A stretch of 64,000 nt of DNA, from assembly GCA_031655335.1 (NCBI GenBank), contig CP134226.1, positions 1,798,001 through 1,862,000 on the forward strand, read 5' to 3'. The DNA is from Thalassospiraceae bacterium LMO-SO8 (GTDB taxonomy: Bacteria > Pseudomonadota > Alphaproteobacteria > Rhodospirillales > Casp-alpha2). The position numbers and the translations under genes were made by a program. The first letter of the stretch is position 1, and each line of letters opens with the position of its first letter. The notes under the pieces were generated by a model. That model made no database searches, was not told the DNA's origin, and was given only the letters and a program-made list of their open reading frames with translations. This document shows, piece by piece, positions 1 to 8,403 of the stretch.

Positions 1-39
1 GTGATGAGGTTGGAAAACGGATGTGCGCGGGAACCGTGA

Positions 40-519
40 TCAGGCGCGGCGTGACCGCCGCATTCGGGCGGCCCAATCGGTTTCAATCCGCCGCAGCGCC
101 CCCGCCGGGATGGCCGTCATGTCGGCGGGGGCTGATTTGAGGGCGAGGGCCTTGTGGCGCTTCCGCCAGGCGTCGAGGGACCAGTCGCGGGCGCTTAGCC
201 GGATGTCCGCCACGAGCAGGAATATCCAGGCGTCGCGGAGCGTGCCGTCCTCGGCCGTCACGGTTAGGGAAAAAGCATCGTACTGTTCGCCTTCATAGGC
301 GCTTGCCCGCGCCGCCATGGCCGGGCTGACGCCCTCGGCCAGCAGGCCGGAAACGTCGGCGCCCCTAGCGGGCGTGACGGCGGGGTAGTCGTGTCCCGCG
401 ACGATGCGGCGGCGGTAGCCGGCGAGCACGGCCGGACGCAGCGATCCGCAGGGGCCGCCGAGAACGGCGGCCCGCAGGTCGGGATCCATCAGGGTTCCGT
501 AGAAGAAGAAGGACAGCAC
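40..519 (-). CDS. gamma-glutamylcyclotransferase (AIG2/GGCT)-like family protein
   Basis: The 159-residue protein opens with FFYGTLMDPDLR, the YGTL phosphate-loop-like motif of the AIG2/GGCT fold, and has the family's usual size. A Glu-containing segment near residue 75 (ASAYEGEQYDAF) fits the position of the catalytic acid in gamma-glutamylcyclotransferases, which release 5-oxoproline from gamma-glutamyl peptides. The real substrate cannot be told from sequence. The start lies 25 bases after the stop of infC, so it may be read through from the infC transcript. The C-terminal tail is Arg-rich. Bases 1-39 beyond its stop show no feature. Confidence 0.8.
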   Translation of the reverse strand: MLSFFFYGTLMDPDLRAAVLGGPCGSLRPAVLAGYRRRIVAGHDYPAVTPARGADVSGLLAEGVSPAMAARASAYEGEQYDAFSLTVTAEDGTLRDAWIFLLVADIRLSARDWSLDAWRKRHKALALKSAPADMTAIPAGALRRIETDWAARMRRSRRA

Positions 520-544
520 GGGCCGGCCCCTTCCTTCGGGAAGA

Positions 545-1084
545 TTACCGGGGGGCGATCACCATGGTCATGAGGCGGCCTTCGGTCTTGGGAAACTGTT
601 CGACCTTGGCCAGTTCGTCCACTTCGACGCGGACGCGGTCCAACACCTTCATACCCAGGTCCTGGTGCGCCATTTCGCGGCCCCGGAAACGGATGGTCAT
701 CTTGACCTTGTCGCCGTTGTCCAGGAACTTGCGCACGGCCTTCATCTTGGTCTGATAATCGTGCTCGTCGATGCCCGGGCGCATCTTGATCTCTTTGACC
801 TCGATGACCTTTTGCTTCTTGCGGGCTTCGTTGGCCTTCTTCTGGGCTTCGTACTTGAACTTGCCGTAGTCCAGAATCTTGCACACGGGCGGATCGGCGT
901 TGGGCGAGACCTCGACCAGGTCAAGGCCCACCTCGCCTGCCATTTCGATGGCTTCCTTGGTGGAAATCACGCCGACCATTTCACCGTCGGCGTCAACCAG
1001 CCGCACTTGGGCGACATCAATATCTTCGTTAATCCGCGGGCCGTCCTTGGACGGCGGCGTCTGTTGCATGGGGCGGCGTGCTAT
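545..1084 (-). CDS. infC: translation initiation factor IF-3, with an AUA start codon
   Basis: IF-3 binds the 30S subunit, blocks 50S joining and monitors start-codon choice. The N-domain ([17 protein letters not shown], then [19 protein letters not shown]), the lysine-rich linker and the C-domain ([29 protein letters not shown]) are complete. The first ATG would start at [10 protein letters not shown]. Five codons upstream in frame lies ATA (1082-1084), giving [11 protein letters not shown], the N-terminus normal for alphaproteobacterial IF-3. It has GAGGAG at 1092-1097 with 7-nt spacing, while the ATG has no Shine-Dalgarno sequence at a workable distance. Rare AUU/AUA/AUC starts are the known basis of infC autoregulation. 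It lies 108 bases downstream of thrS, the common thrS-infC order. Confidence 0.95.
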   Translation of the reverse strand: MARRPMQQTPPSKDGPRINEDIDVAQVRLVDADGEMVGVISTKEAIEMAGEVGLDLVEVSPNADPPVCKILDYGKFKYEAQKKANEARKKQKVIEVKEIKMRPGIDEHDYQTKMKAVRKFLDNGDKVKMTIRFRGREMAHQDLGMKVLDRVRVEVDELAKVEQFPKTEGRLMTMVIAPR

Positions 1085-1091
1085 TGCCTTG

Positions 1092-1097
1092 CTCCTC
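1092..1097 (-). promoter_or_regulatory. Shine-Dalgarno site that fixes the infC AUA start
   Basis: GAGGAG on the minus strand, 7 nt before the ATA codon at 1082-1084. It is the only good ribosome-binding site near the 5' end of infC and supports the non-canonical start over the ATG five codons downstream. Confidence 0.7.
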
Positions 1098-1192
1098 AGT
1101 CGGTTTCAACAATTCGGGTGGTTGCGGTCAAACCACCCCGTTCCGGCAGAACGCGAACGCTGGTCGTTGTTTATGATTTTTAGGGGGGCGGC

Positions 1193-3121
1193 TTATCGGC
1201 CGGCCCCGGCGCCCAACGGTCCTGCCGCTTCGGCCACTAATGTATCTATCGCCAGTTCCAGCGCAAGGATTTCTTGATCCTTGCCGCCCAGACGGCGAAT
1301 GGCGACCGTGCCGGCTTCGGCCTCCTTGGCGCCCACAACCATGATCACCGGCACCTTGGCGTGGCTGTGTTCGCGGATCTTGTAGTTGATTTTTTCGTTT
1401 CGGGTATCAATTTCAACGCGTAAACCCGCCTTCCGGCAGGCCTTGGCGACCTGGGCGGCATAAGCATCGGATTCATTGGTGATCGTCGCCACGGTGATCT
1501 GATGGGGCGCCAGCCAGAGCGGGAAACGCCCGGCATAGTTCTCGATCAGGATGCCGATGAAGCGTTCGAACGAACCCAGAATGGCCCGGTGCAGCATCAC
1601 GGGGCGGTGTTTGGCGCCGTCCTCGGCGATGTAATGGGCGTCCAGGCGTTCCGGCAGCACGAAATCGACCTGCAGGGTGCCGCATTGCCAGTCGCGGCCG
1701 ATGGCGTCGCGCAGCACGAATTCCAGCTTGGGCCCGTAGAACGCCCCCTCGCCCGGGTTGAGGATGGGGTCGTGCCCGGCCGCCTTGGTCGCGTCCAACA
1801 GGGCCTTTTCCGCGCGGTCCCAGGTCTCGTCCGACCCGGCGCGCACGTCCGGGCGGTCGGAGAACTTGATGACGAAGTCGTCGAAGCCGAAGTCCTTGTA
1901 GACGGAGGACAGCAGGTCGATGAAAATCTTGGTCTCGGCCTCGATCTGGTCGGGGCGGCAGAAGATATGGGCGTCGTCCTGGGTGAAGGCGCGCACGCGC
2001 ATCAGGCCGTGGAGTGCTCCTGACGGCTCGTTGCGGTGGCACGATCCGAATTCGGCCATGCGCAGCGGCAGGTCGCGGTAGCTGGTGATGCCCTGTTTGA
2101 AGATCTGCACGTGGCAGGGGCAGTTCATCGGCTTGATGGCCAGCAGTTTGTCCTCGGACTCGGAGATGAACATGTTCTCGCGGAACTTCTCCCAATGGCC
2201 CGAGGCCTCCCACAGGGCGCGGTCGACCAGCTGCGGGGTGTTGACCTCGACATAGCCGGCGTCTTCCAGGCGGGCGCGCATGTAATTCTGGCACAGGCGG
2301 TAGAGCGTCCAGCCCTTGGGGTGCCAGAAGGCGGAGCCGGGGGCCTCTTCCTGGATGTGGAACAGGTCCATCTCGCGGCCGAGGCGCCGGTGGTCGCGCT
2401 TTTCCGCTTCCTCCAGCATGTGCAGGTGGGCGTTCAGGTCTTTTTCGTTGAACCAGCAGGTGCCGTACACGCGCTGCAGCATCTCGTTGCGGTGGTCGCC
2501 CCGCCAATAGGCGCCGGCCAGCTTCATCAGCTTGAAGGCATGGCCGACCCGGCCCGTCGACGGCAGGTGCGGCCCTCGGCACAGGTCCAGCCACTCGCCC
2601 TGACGGTAGATGCCGATGTCCTCACCCTCGGGCAGGTCCTCGATGATCTGCGCCTTGTACTTCTCGCCGATCTCCAAAAAATGACGGATCGCGTCGTGGC
2701 GGCTCCAGACTTCGCGGACGAAGGGGGAATCGCGGTCGACGATCTCGTGCATCTTGGCTTCCATCTTCTCCAGATCGTCGGAGGAAAACGGCTCGTCCCG
2801 CGCGAAGTCATAATAAAAGCCGTTTTCGATGGTCGGGCCGATGGTCACTTGCGTTCCGGGATACAGCTCCTGCACGGCCTCGGCCAGCACATGGGCGCAG
2901 TCGTGGCGCAACAGGTCGAGGGCGTCTTCGTCCTTCGCCGTGACGATGGCCAGGTTGGCATCGGTTTCGATGGTCGTCGCCAGATCCTTCAACTCGCCGT
3001 CGATGCGCACGGCCAGCGCGGCCTTGGCCAGGCCGGGGCCGATGTCGGCGGCGACCTCAAGACCCGTGACCGGGCCGTCGAATTGGCGGACGCTGCCGTC
3101 CGGAAGGGTAATGGCAACCAT
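1193..3121 (-). CDS. thrS: threonyl-tRNA synthetase
   Basis: It charges tRNA-Thr with threonine. The 642-residue protein has the standard order: a TGS domain (residues 1-60), the editing/SAD domain ([36 protein letters not shown]), the class II catalytic core ([40 protein letters not shown]) and a C-terminal anticodon-binding domain ([15 protein letters not shown]). The zinc-binding Cys of MNCPCH is present. The reading frame stays open upstream, but [14 protein letters not shown] at 3121 is where ThrRS proteins normally begin, so I use that start. infC follows on the same strand. Confidence 0.96.
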   Translation of the reverse strand: MVAITLPDGSVRQFDGPVTGLEVAADIGPGLAKAALAVRIDGELKDLATTIETDANLAIVTAKDEDALDLLRHDCAHVLAEAVQELYPGTQVTIGPTIENGFYYDFARDEPFSSDDLEKMEAKMHEIVDRDSPFVREVWSRHDAIRHFLEIGEKYKAQIIEDLPEGEDIGIYRQGEWLDLCRGPHLPSTGRVGHAFKLMKLAGAYWRGDHRNEMLQRVYGTCWFNEKDLNAHLHMLEEAEKRDHRRLGREMDLFHIQEEAPGSAFWHPKGWTLYRLCQNYMRARLEDAGYVEVNTPQLVDRALWEASGHWEKFRENMFISESEDKLLAIKPMNCPCHVQIFKQGITSYRDLPLRMAEFGSCHRNEPSGALHGLMRVRAFTQDDAHIFCRPDQIEAETKIFIDLLSSVYKDFGFDDFVIKFSDRPDVRAGSDETWDRAEKALLDATKAAGHDPILNPGEGAFYGPKLEFVLRDAIGRDWQCGTLQVDFVLPERLDAHYIAEDGAKHRPVMLHRAILGSFERFIGILIENYAGRFPLWLAPHQITVATITNESDAYAAQVAKACRKAGLRVEIDTRNEKINYKIREHSHAKVPVIMVVGAKEAEAGTVAIRRLGGKDQEILALELAIDTLVAEAAGPLGAGAGR

Positions 3122-3200
3122 GATGATGCTCAGGCCGTTTGAAAAAGGGATCGGATAAGGGGGGGAATGTAGGGCGTGGCCCCGGCGTGTCAAGCGTGTG

Positions 3201-4163
3201 TCACGGTGCGGGGTCGGGAAGGGGGAGGGCCGGCAGGACCTTGAGGACGTCTTCCAGGGTCAGGTCGGAAAGCCGCGCCTCGCGCAGGATCGTCACCTGG
3301 GCTCCCCGCTGGGCGCACAGCGCCGGGTCGCTGGCGTGGGAATAGAGCACCACCGTGGGCGCCCCGGCGAGGGCCGCCACATGCATGGGGCCCGTGTCGT
3401 TGCCGACGGCAAGTGCCGCCCGCCGGGCCAGGGCGGCTAGGTCCAGCAAGGATGTTTCACCGCATAAGCTTCGGGCTCCGGGGGCGGCGGCCAGGATGGC
3501 GTCGTGCAGGGCCCGTTCGTCGGCCCCGCCGATCAGCAGGGGCGTAATGCCCTGGCCTGATAGATGGCGGGCAAGGGCGGCAAAGCGGTCGGCGGGCCAG
3601 CGCTTGGCCGGGCGATGGGCGGCGCCGCCGGGGACGATCAGGGCGAAGGCGTCGGGCAGGGCGAAGCGAGACAGGTCCGTTTCGGCGAAGGACAGGTCGG
3701 GCGCGGGCACCGACGGGATGCCCGCCATGGCGAGCTGGTCCGCCTGGCGTTCGACCGTATGCATGCGGTCGCGCTCCGGGTTGGCGTGGGGGTGGGAACA
3801 GCCGCGCGCAATGCCCGACCATTCCGGTCTGGTCCTGGCCGGGAACAGGCGGAAATAGAACGAGGATCGGTCCGAGGTCTGCAAATCGTAGACCCGCGTA
3901 TACCCACCCTGGATCAGGCCGCGGCGCAGGGCGCACAGGGCGCCCAACTGATGCCATTTCATGCGCGGCTGGGCGATGACGCGGTCGAACAGGCCGGTGG
4001 CCGAGGCGAGGTCTTCGAAGGGGGGGGTGGTCAAAAGGTCGATGCGCTGGCCTGCATGATGGTCGCGGATCGCCCGCATGGGGCCCAGCGCCTGAACGAA
4101 ATCGCCGAGCGCGCCCAGCTTGATGACCAGGATATTGCCGGAAGAGGAAAGGGGCGCGGCCAT
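3201..4163 (-). CDS. glycosyltransferase family 9 (heptosyltransferase-like)
   Basis: Family 9 enzymes move ADP-heptose or similar sugars onto the LPS core at the inner face of the cytoplasmic membrane. Evidence is the N-terminal [17 protein letters not shown], the mid-protein [18 protein letters not shown] and the C-terminal [17 protein letters not shown], all hallmark GT9 blocks. The start MAAPLSSSG at 4163 lies 4 bases after the stop of the upstream glycosyltransferase gene. A longer reading from 4202 would overlap that gene and lacks family similarity. The pair looks like a two-gene envelope polysaccharide operon. Confidence 0.85.
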   Translation of the reverse strand: MAAPLSSSGNILVIKLGALGDFVQALGPMRAIRDHHAGQRIDLLTTPPFEDLASATGLFDRVIAQPRMKWHQLGALCALRRGLIQGGYTRVYDLQTSDRSSFYFRLFPARTRPEWSGIARGCSHPHANPERDRMHTVERQADQLAMAGIPSVPAPDLSFAETDLSRFALPDAFALIVPGGAAHRPAKRWPADRFAALARHLSGQGITPLLIGGADERALHDAILAAAPGARSLCGETSLLDLAALARRAALAVGNDTGPMHVAALAGAPTVVLYSHASDPALCAQRGAQVTILREARLSDLTLEDVLKVLPALPLPDPAP

Positions 4164-4167
4164 GGCG

Positions 4168-5439
4168 TCAGGCAGACGGGCGGATGCCCAGAACCTCGTC
4201 ATAGACGTCCAACGTCTTGGCGCACATGGTGGCTTTGGAGAAGTTGTCGCGCACGTTGGCGATGGCCTTGCCGGCGAGGGTGCTGCGCTGGGCGCTGTCG
4301 AGAGAGAGGACCTTTTCGATGGCGGCGGCCAAGGCGTCCGGGTCGCCCGGCGGCACCAGCCAGCCGGTTTCGCCGGGGATCACGGTTTCCTTGGCGCCGC
4401 CGTGGTCCGTCGCGATCACCGGCCGGCCCAGGGCCTGGGCTTCGGCGATCACGCGGCCGAAGGCTTCCGGGTCGGTCGAGGCGGAAATCACCACGTCCGT
4501 CAGCATGTAGGCCGCCGGCATATCGTCACAATGATCGACAAGGCGCACGACCTCGTTCAGGTTTCGGTCGGCGATCATGGATTCCAGTTCGGCGCGGTAG
4601 TCCTCGCGTCCCTGATCGCCGCCGACCAACAGGCAGCGGATGTCGCGGCGTTTCAGCCTGCTGAGCGCGTCGATGACCACCGGCTGGCCTTTCCACCGGG
4701 TCAGGCGCCCGGGCAGCATGATCACCGGCATGCCGTCAGGCAGCATCCAGTCGGTTGCCAGATTGACGACCCGCTGGGCCGTAACCTTGGCCGGGTCGAA
4801 GCGCTCCAGATCGACGCCCCGGTGGATTACGCGGATCTTGTTGGACGGCACGCCGTACAGTTGGCGGATGTGCCCCGCGATGAACTGGCTGATGGCGATC
4901 ACCCGCTCACCCCGGGTCATGATGGAATTGTAGACCCGCTTCAGATGGTTGCCCGCCCCGTAGGTCCCGTGGAAGGTGGTGACGAAATGGGCTCCGGTGC
5001 GCTTGGCCGCCGCCCGCGCACTCCACGCGGGGGCGCGTGACCGGGCATGGACGATATCGACCTTTTCAGCACGGATGACCTGGGCCAGGCGGTCGACGTT
5101 GCGCCACATGGTGACCGGGTTCTTGGAATCCATCGGCAGATCGACGTGCTCCGCGCCGACGCGGGCCAGATCGTGGACCAACGGCCCGCCCGCCGATGCG
5201 ACCAGGGCACGGCCGCCGGCCTGCACCACCGCACCCGCGATTTCAACGGTGCCGCGCTCGACCCCGCCGGCCGCACCCATCGCCGGCAGGACCTGTAGCA
5301 CGGTCGCCAGGCGGCCTTCGCCCGTCACGCCTTGGACGGCCATTCCCTGGGCGGCCATTCCTTGGGCGGCCATTCCTTGGGCGGATTGGGCGCGTTCGCT
5401 TTCGCCGCCGCCGGTGGTATGGTCCGGCATCTTGTTCAT
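4168..5439 (-). CDS. glycosyltransferase family 4 (group 1)
   Basis: A GT-B glycosyltransferase for LPS or exopolysaccharide assembly. After a low-complexity N-terminus come an acceptor half (GAAGGVERGTVEIA, VDIVHARSRAPAWSAR) and a donor half (MLPGRLTRWKGQ, then STDPEAFGRVIAEAQALGRP, an EX7E motif, and ETGWLVPPGDPDALA). The first 45 residues contain a fivefold-repeated QGM/QGV element encoded by a 15-bp tandem repeat, so the true start could be just before GRLATVLQVLPAMG. The annotated ATG is only 15 bases from the start of the divergent hydrolase gene, leaving no separate promoter space. Confidence 0.87.
   Translation of the reverse strand: MNKMPDHTTGGGESERAQSAQGMAAQGMAAQGMAVQGVTGEGRLATVLQVLPAMGAAGGVERGTVEIAGAVVQAGGRALVASAGGPLVHDLARVGAEHVDLPMDSKNPVTMWRNVDRLAQVIRAEKVDIVHARSRAPAWSARAAAKRTGAHFVTTFHGTYGAGNHLKRVYNSIMTRGERVIAISQFIAGHIRQLYGVPSNKIRVIHRGVDLERFDPAKVTAQRVVNLATDWMLPDGMPVIMLPGRLTRWKGQPVVIDALSRLKRRDIRCLLVGGDQGREDYRAELESMIADRNLNEVVRLVDHCDDMPAAYMLTDVVISASTDPEAFGRVIAEAQALGRPVIATDHGGAKETVIPGETGWLVPPGDPDALAAAIEKVLSLDSAQRSTLAGKAIANVRDNFSKATMCAKTLDVYDEVLGIRPSA
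5337..5391. repeat. 15-bp tandem repeat in the 5' end of the glycosyltransferase gene
   Basis: Three full copies plus a partial copy of a 15-bp unit (CGGCCATTCCTTGGG in plus orientation; the first copy has one C for T). On the minus strand it encodes repeated GMAAQ residues. Being a multiple of three, copy-number change would not break the frame. Confidence 0.85.
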
Positions 5440-5454
5440 GGATGGAAACCGATC

Positions 5455-6240
5455 ATGTCTTCAGGCCCAGACGTTGCACCCGACACTCCGCCGCAATTCC
5501 TGGAATGTGGTGACGGCAGGACTATTGCCTACCATCAAATGGCTGGCAAGTCTCCCGGCGTCGTCTTCCTGACCGGGTTCAAATCCGACATGACGGGGGG
5601 CAAGGCCCTCGCGTTGGAGGCCTATTGCCGCGCCAGCGGCCGGGCTTTCCTGCGTTTTGACTATACCGGACACGGGCAGTCTTCCGGGGTTTTCGAGGAG
5701 GGTTCCATCGGCCAATGGGCCGACGACGCGGTCACGGCGCTCGATAAACTGACCACGGGAGACCAGGTCCTGGTCGGCTCGTCCATGGGCGGCTGGATCA
5801 TGCTTTTGGCGGCCCTGGCGCGAAAACCGCGAATCCGGGGCCTGCTGGGCCTCGCCGCGGCACCCGACTTCACCCGCGATCTGCTGTGGGACGCCTTCAC
5901 CGACGACCAGAAGGCGCAGATGGATCGCGACGGATTTGTCGAGCTGCCCAATTGTTATGATGACCAGGCGCCCTACCGCATCTGCAAGCCGCTGATCGAC
6001 GACGGCTGGAAGCGCCTTCTACTGGACAACCCGATCGATCTGGACATCCCCGTGCGCCTGATTCACGGGCTTTTGGACGCGGACGTGCCGTGGCGGACGA
6101 GCCTGCGGATTCAAGAGCAACTCACGTCGGACGATGTCGAGGTGCAATTGATAAAGAACGGTGGCCACCGCCTGTCGGAAGATCACGACCTGGACCGCAT
6201 GACGCGGACGCTGGACGCATTGTTGGCGGCAATGGGATGA
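5455..6240 (+). CDS. alpha/beta hydrolase (ABHD10-like serine esterase)
   Basis: A cytosolic alpha/beta hydrolase of 261 residues. The nucleophile elbow is GSSMGGW, the acid is in IHGLLDADVPW and the catalytic His is in NGGHRLSEDHD. The blocks FLTGFKSDMTGGKA and RFDYTGHGQSSG match the ABHD10/thioesterase-like subgroup; the substrate is not predictable. I start at ATG 5455 (MSSGPDVAP), because the longer frame would translate the repeat tract of the divergent glycosyltransferase. The two start codons are 15 bases apart, so each promoter must lie inside the other gene. Confidence 0.85.
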   Translation: MSSGPDVAPDTPPQFLECGDGRTIAYHQMAGKSPGVVFLTGFKSDMTGGKALALEAYCRASGRAFLRFDYTGHGQSSGVFEEGSIGQWADDAVTALDKLTTGDQVLVGSSMGGWIMLLAALARKPRIRGLLGLAAAPDFTRDLLWDAFTDDQKAQMDRDGFVELPNCYDDQAPYRICKPLIDDGWKRLLLDNPIDLDIPVRLIHGLLDADVPWRTSLRIQEQLTSDDVEVQLIKNGGHRLSEDHDLDRMTRTLDALLAAMG

Positions 6241-6374
6241 AATTTTCGGTCTTCCGTCAGCATCCGGTGGAGGCTGCCCATATCGCCGCGTCGTTCTGCG
6301 GTTGGTTTGAAAAGGCTGTGGACTGTCCTGGCTCCTGTACGGGATAGTTGTCATTCCCTGTCCAAGTGTGCGTG

Positions 6375-6794
6375 ATGATGACAGACGATCAATCCGACGA
6401 TCCGCCCAACTCAATAACCTTTGGTCCTCACGAGGGACGGGAACTGGAGTTGATGCTGTCAGGACAGAAGCCCCTGGCGCTTTTTTTCGACACCTTGCCT
6501 GAGAGTGGCGTAATTCCGGACAAAGACTTTGATGCCTTCGTGCGGTCGGGCGCGTTTGTCATGGACCAGCGAATTGTTCGCCCGATTGACGGTAAAAAAA
6601 ACATGCCTCCGACGCGGGTTGTACTCTATGCAATTCCAAGCGAGGCTTGGCGTATCCAGGAAGCCCTCGCCATCCTTGAGCCGGTGTTCGCTCTGACGCG
6701 GCCGCCGTCCGAGGAAGATGACGTGACCTTAGGCCGCCTTCTTGGCTACGCTGAAGAAGACATCGCCAACTTCCTCGGGCAAGGGCATCCTTGA
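6375..6794 (+). CDS. hypothetical protein, acidic, about 139 residues
   Basis: I do not recognise it. Its codon use is that of a real gene and the protein looks folded and soluble, with no signal peptide or membrane segment. Noteworthy pieces are FGPHEGRELELMLSG near the N-terminus and TLGRLLGYAEEDIANFLG near the C-terminus. The start is uncertain: two adjacent ATG codons (6375, 6378) have weak ribosome-binding sites, and a TTG lies at 6348. It points towards the frameshifted gene at 6813-7171, with 18 bases between the stops. Confidence 0.6.
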   Translation: MMTDDQSDDPPNSITFGPHEGRELELMLSGQKPLALFFDTLPESGVIPDKDFDAFVRSGAFVMDQRIVRPIDGKKNMPPTRVVLYAIPSEAWRIQEALAILEPVFALTRPPSEEDDVTLGRLLGYAEEDIANFLGQGHP

Positions 6795-6812
6795 TCGAAT
6801 TGGCTTCGATCA

Positions 6813-7171
6813 TCAGGAGTTCAATTTCAGGTAACACCACCAGCAGTATGGGCCGTAGGCGCCGCCATGGGGTGCGCCGCAGTTGATGCAGCGATAAATG
6901 GGTGATTTGGCGGCAACACCTAACTCTCCAAGCGTGCGGTTCAATTCCCGTCGGGCTTCACCACGCCATCGACCTGAAGCCGAGTGACCTCTTGAAAGCG
7001 TCTTATTGCGTTGAAAAGTGGTTCGTCACCATACGGCGTCACTTCGTCGCTCAGGCCCTGATAAAGCCCGATGTCACGCATCGCTTTCTTGATATTGAGA
7101 ATGTCATCGAAATCGGTGTTGTAGGTGGAGCCGACTGTTTTTCGAAGCGACAGCGGTTTGAATGTCGTCAT
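6813..7171 (-). pseudogene. frameshifted peptidoglycan-binding-like domain protein with C-terminal zinc-ribbon
   Basis: The open frame from ATG 7171 encodes VGSTYNTDFDDILNIKKAM and FQEVTRLQVDGVVKPDG, then stops (DGN-stop at 6941). Shifting one base at about 6945 restores a coding frame that runs to a TGA at 6813 and adds LNRTLGELGV followed by YRCINCGAPHGG and PYCWWCYLKL, a CX2C/CX2C zinc-ribbon-like tail. The total of 359 bases is one short of a multiple of three. The first domain matches the N-terminus of the gene at 51134-51940 and, more distantly, the module in 28212-28928, 30005-30730 and 39717-41033. It is either a recent pseudogene or a sequencing error. Confidence 0.7.
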
Positions 7172-7257
7172 TGATCTTCCGTTAAGTTTGAAATGACGGA
7201 ATCCAGCGCGTAGGTCAGGAGCGTGTACACCGAGTCAGTTCCCGTCCGTGTGAAATG

Positions 7258-7307
7258 AAAAAACCGGGGCGCCGGCGCCTGAAGGGAGCACAGGCCGCCG
7301 GCGCCCC
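7258..7307 (-). terminator. intrinsic terminator at the end of the phage-like cassette
   Basis: On the minus strand a 12-bp perfect GC stem (GGGGCGCCGGCG pairing with CGCCGGCGCCCC) is followed by GG and six T. It sits 41 bases after the stop of the scaffold gene and closes the long minus-strand transcription unit. Confidence 0.85.
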
Positions 7308-7348
7308 GTCCCGAGAGGGAGGGGGAGCGGCGCGCGAGGGGATCGCGC

Positions 7349-8092
7349 TCACCCCTCGTCGGGATACAGGTCCTCGAAGCCGCGCCGGACTTCGGCGGCG
7401 AAGGATGTGTCGTGGTCCCGCCAGTAGCGGGGATCCTGCATCATGTGGCGCAGTTGCGATTCCGACCGGCCGGCCGGCGCGGGCTGGGCGCCTGAAACCA
7501 GTTGCGGCTCGCCGTCCTGCATCATCCGGTGCAGGGTCAGCACGCCGTCGTAGGAATTGCACAGCGCTTCGAACACCGGGGTCGGCAGGTTGGCCTGGCC
7601 CCAGGCGTCGATCTGCGCCGCCGCCGTCTGCCAGCGGTCGGCGCCGCCGAAATGGTCGGTCAGGCAGCGGCGCTGTTCGCCCTGCACCGTTTCGGCGGCC
7701 AGATCGCGGACCAAGGGGGCGAGCTTTTCCGCCGCCAGGTCATAGACAAGCTGCGCCTGGGCCTGGGTGAAGCCCGCGTCCATCAGCCGCGCGTTGACCT
7801 CCGCGTCAGCGGTCAGGCCCTCCATGGCGGGCTCGATCCGATAGCCTGACGGGTCATCGGGTACGGTATCGCCGGCGGCGGCCCCCAGACGCCGTTCCAG
7901 GGCGGCGTAGGAGCGGGCCAGATCCTCGACCCGCACTTGACCTGCCTCCGCATCCCAGAACTTGGGCGGCAGGTAGTCTGGCGCCGTCGCCGCCATCTCC
8001 GCTGTAGGGGGCTGGGCGTTGTCGCCGTCCATGGGCGGGGGCGCTACGTCCGGTGCGTCCGGCATCGCGGACAGGGTTTGAGGATCGGTCAT
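7349..8092 (-). CDS. phage capsid assembly (scaffolding) protein, T7 gp9-like
   Basis: A 247-residue acidic protein with a disordered Pro/Ala-rich N-terminus, a conserved PDYLPPKFWDAEAGQVRVEDLARSY block typical of alphaproteobacterial phage capsid-assembly proteins, and a helical C-terminal half. Such proteins template procapsid assembly and are then lost. Its start overlaps the stop of the Bbp19-like gene (ATGA), showing translational coupling. It is the last gene of the cassette, before the terminator; in T7-like phages scaffold normally lies between portal and capsid. Confidence 0.8.
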   Translation of the reverse strand: MTDPQTLSAMPDAPDVAPPPMDGDNAQPPTAEMAATAPDYLPPKFWDAEAGQVRVEDLARSYAALERRLGAAAGDTVPDDPSGYRIEPAMEGLTADAEVNARLMDAGFTQAQAQLVYDLAAEKLAPLVRDLAAETVQGEQRRCLTDHFGGADRWQTAAAQIDAWGQANLPTPVFEALCNSYDGVLTLHRMMQDGEPQLVSGAQPAPAGRSESQLRHMMQDPRYWRDHDTSFAAEVRRGFEDLYPDEG

Positions 8093-8403
8093 GCATCGTC
8101 TCCTTTCGAGGCGGGGGAAGCGTCCGGGCCGGCGCGACCCAGGTCGATGAGATGGGACAGGTGGCGAACCAGATGGCGCTGCCCTTCGAGGTGGCGGAGG
8201 GTTGCGTCGGTCGCGTCGGGGCCGAGGGCCCGGTCCAGGGTCAGCGCCTTAAGATAAGACAGCAGTGCCGCGCCATCGGTGCTGCGAAAACAGCGGGCCG
8301 CCAGCCGTGCGGCGCGGTCGCCGTCGGTCGCTCCGGCATTAGCGGTGGCGGACTGGAAAAAATCTTCGGGCCGCCAGGGCCATTCGGTTTCCGGGCCGGT
8401 CAT
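8089..8403 (-). CDS. Bbp19-like small phage protein
   Basis: The 104-residue protein has the block ARCFRSTDGAALLSYLKALTL followed by a helical LEGQRHLVRHLSHLIDLG segment, the signature of the Bbp19 family of small phage proteins encoded next to portal genes. Its role is unknown. The start overlaps the portal stop (TGATG) and its own stop overlaps the scaffold start. Confidence 0.7.
   Translation of the reverse strand: MTGPETEWPWRPEDFFQSATANAGATDGDRAARLAARCFRSTDGAALLSYLKALTLDRALGPDATDATLRHLEGQRHLVRHLSHLIDLGRAGPDASPASKGDDA

Noticed and set aside
2036-3142. Long plus-strand frame opposite thrS
   Set aside because: Antisense to conserved ThrRS motifs; Gln/Val/Gly-rich composition typical of a GC-rich shadow frame.
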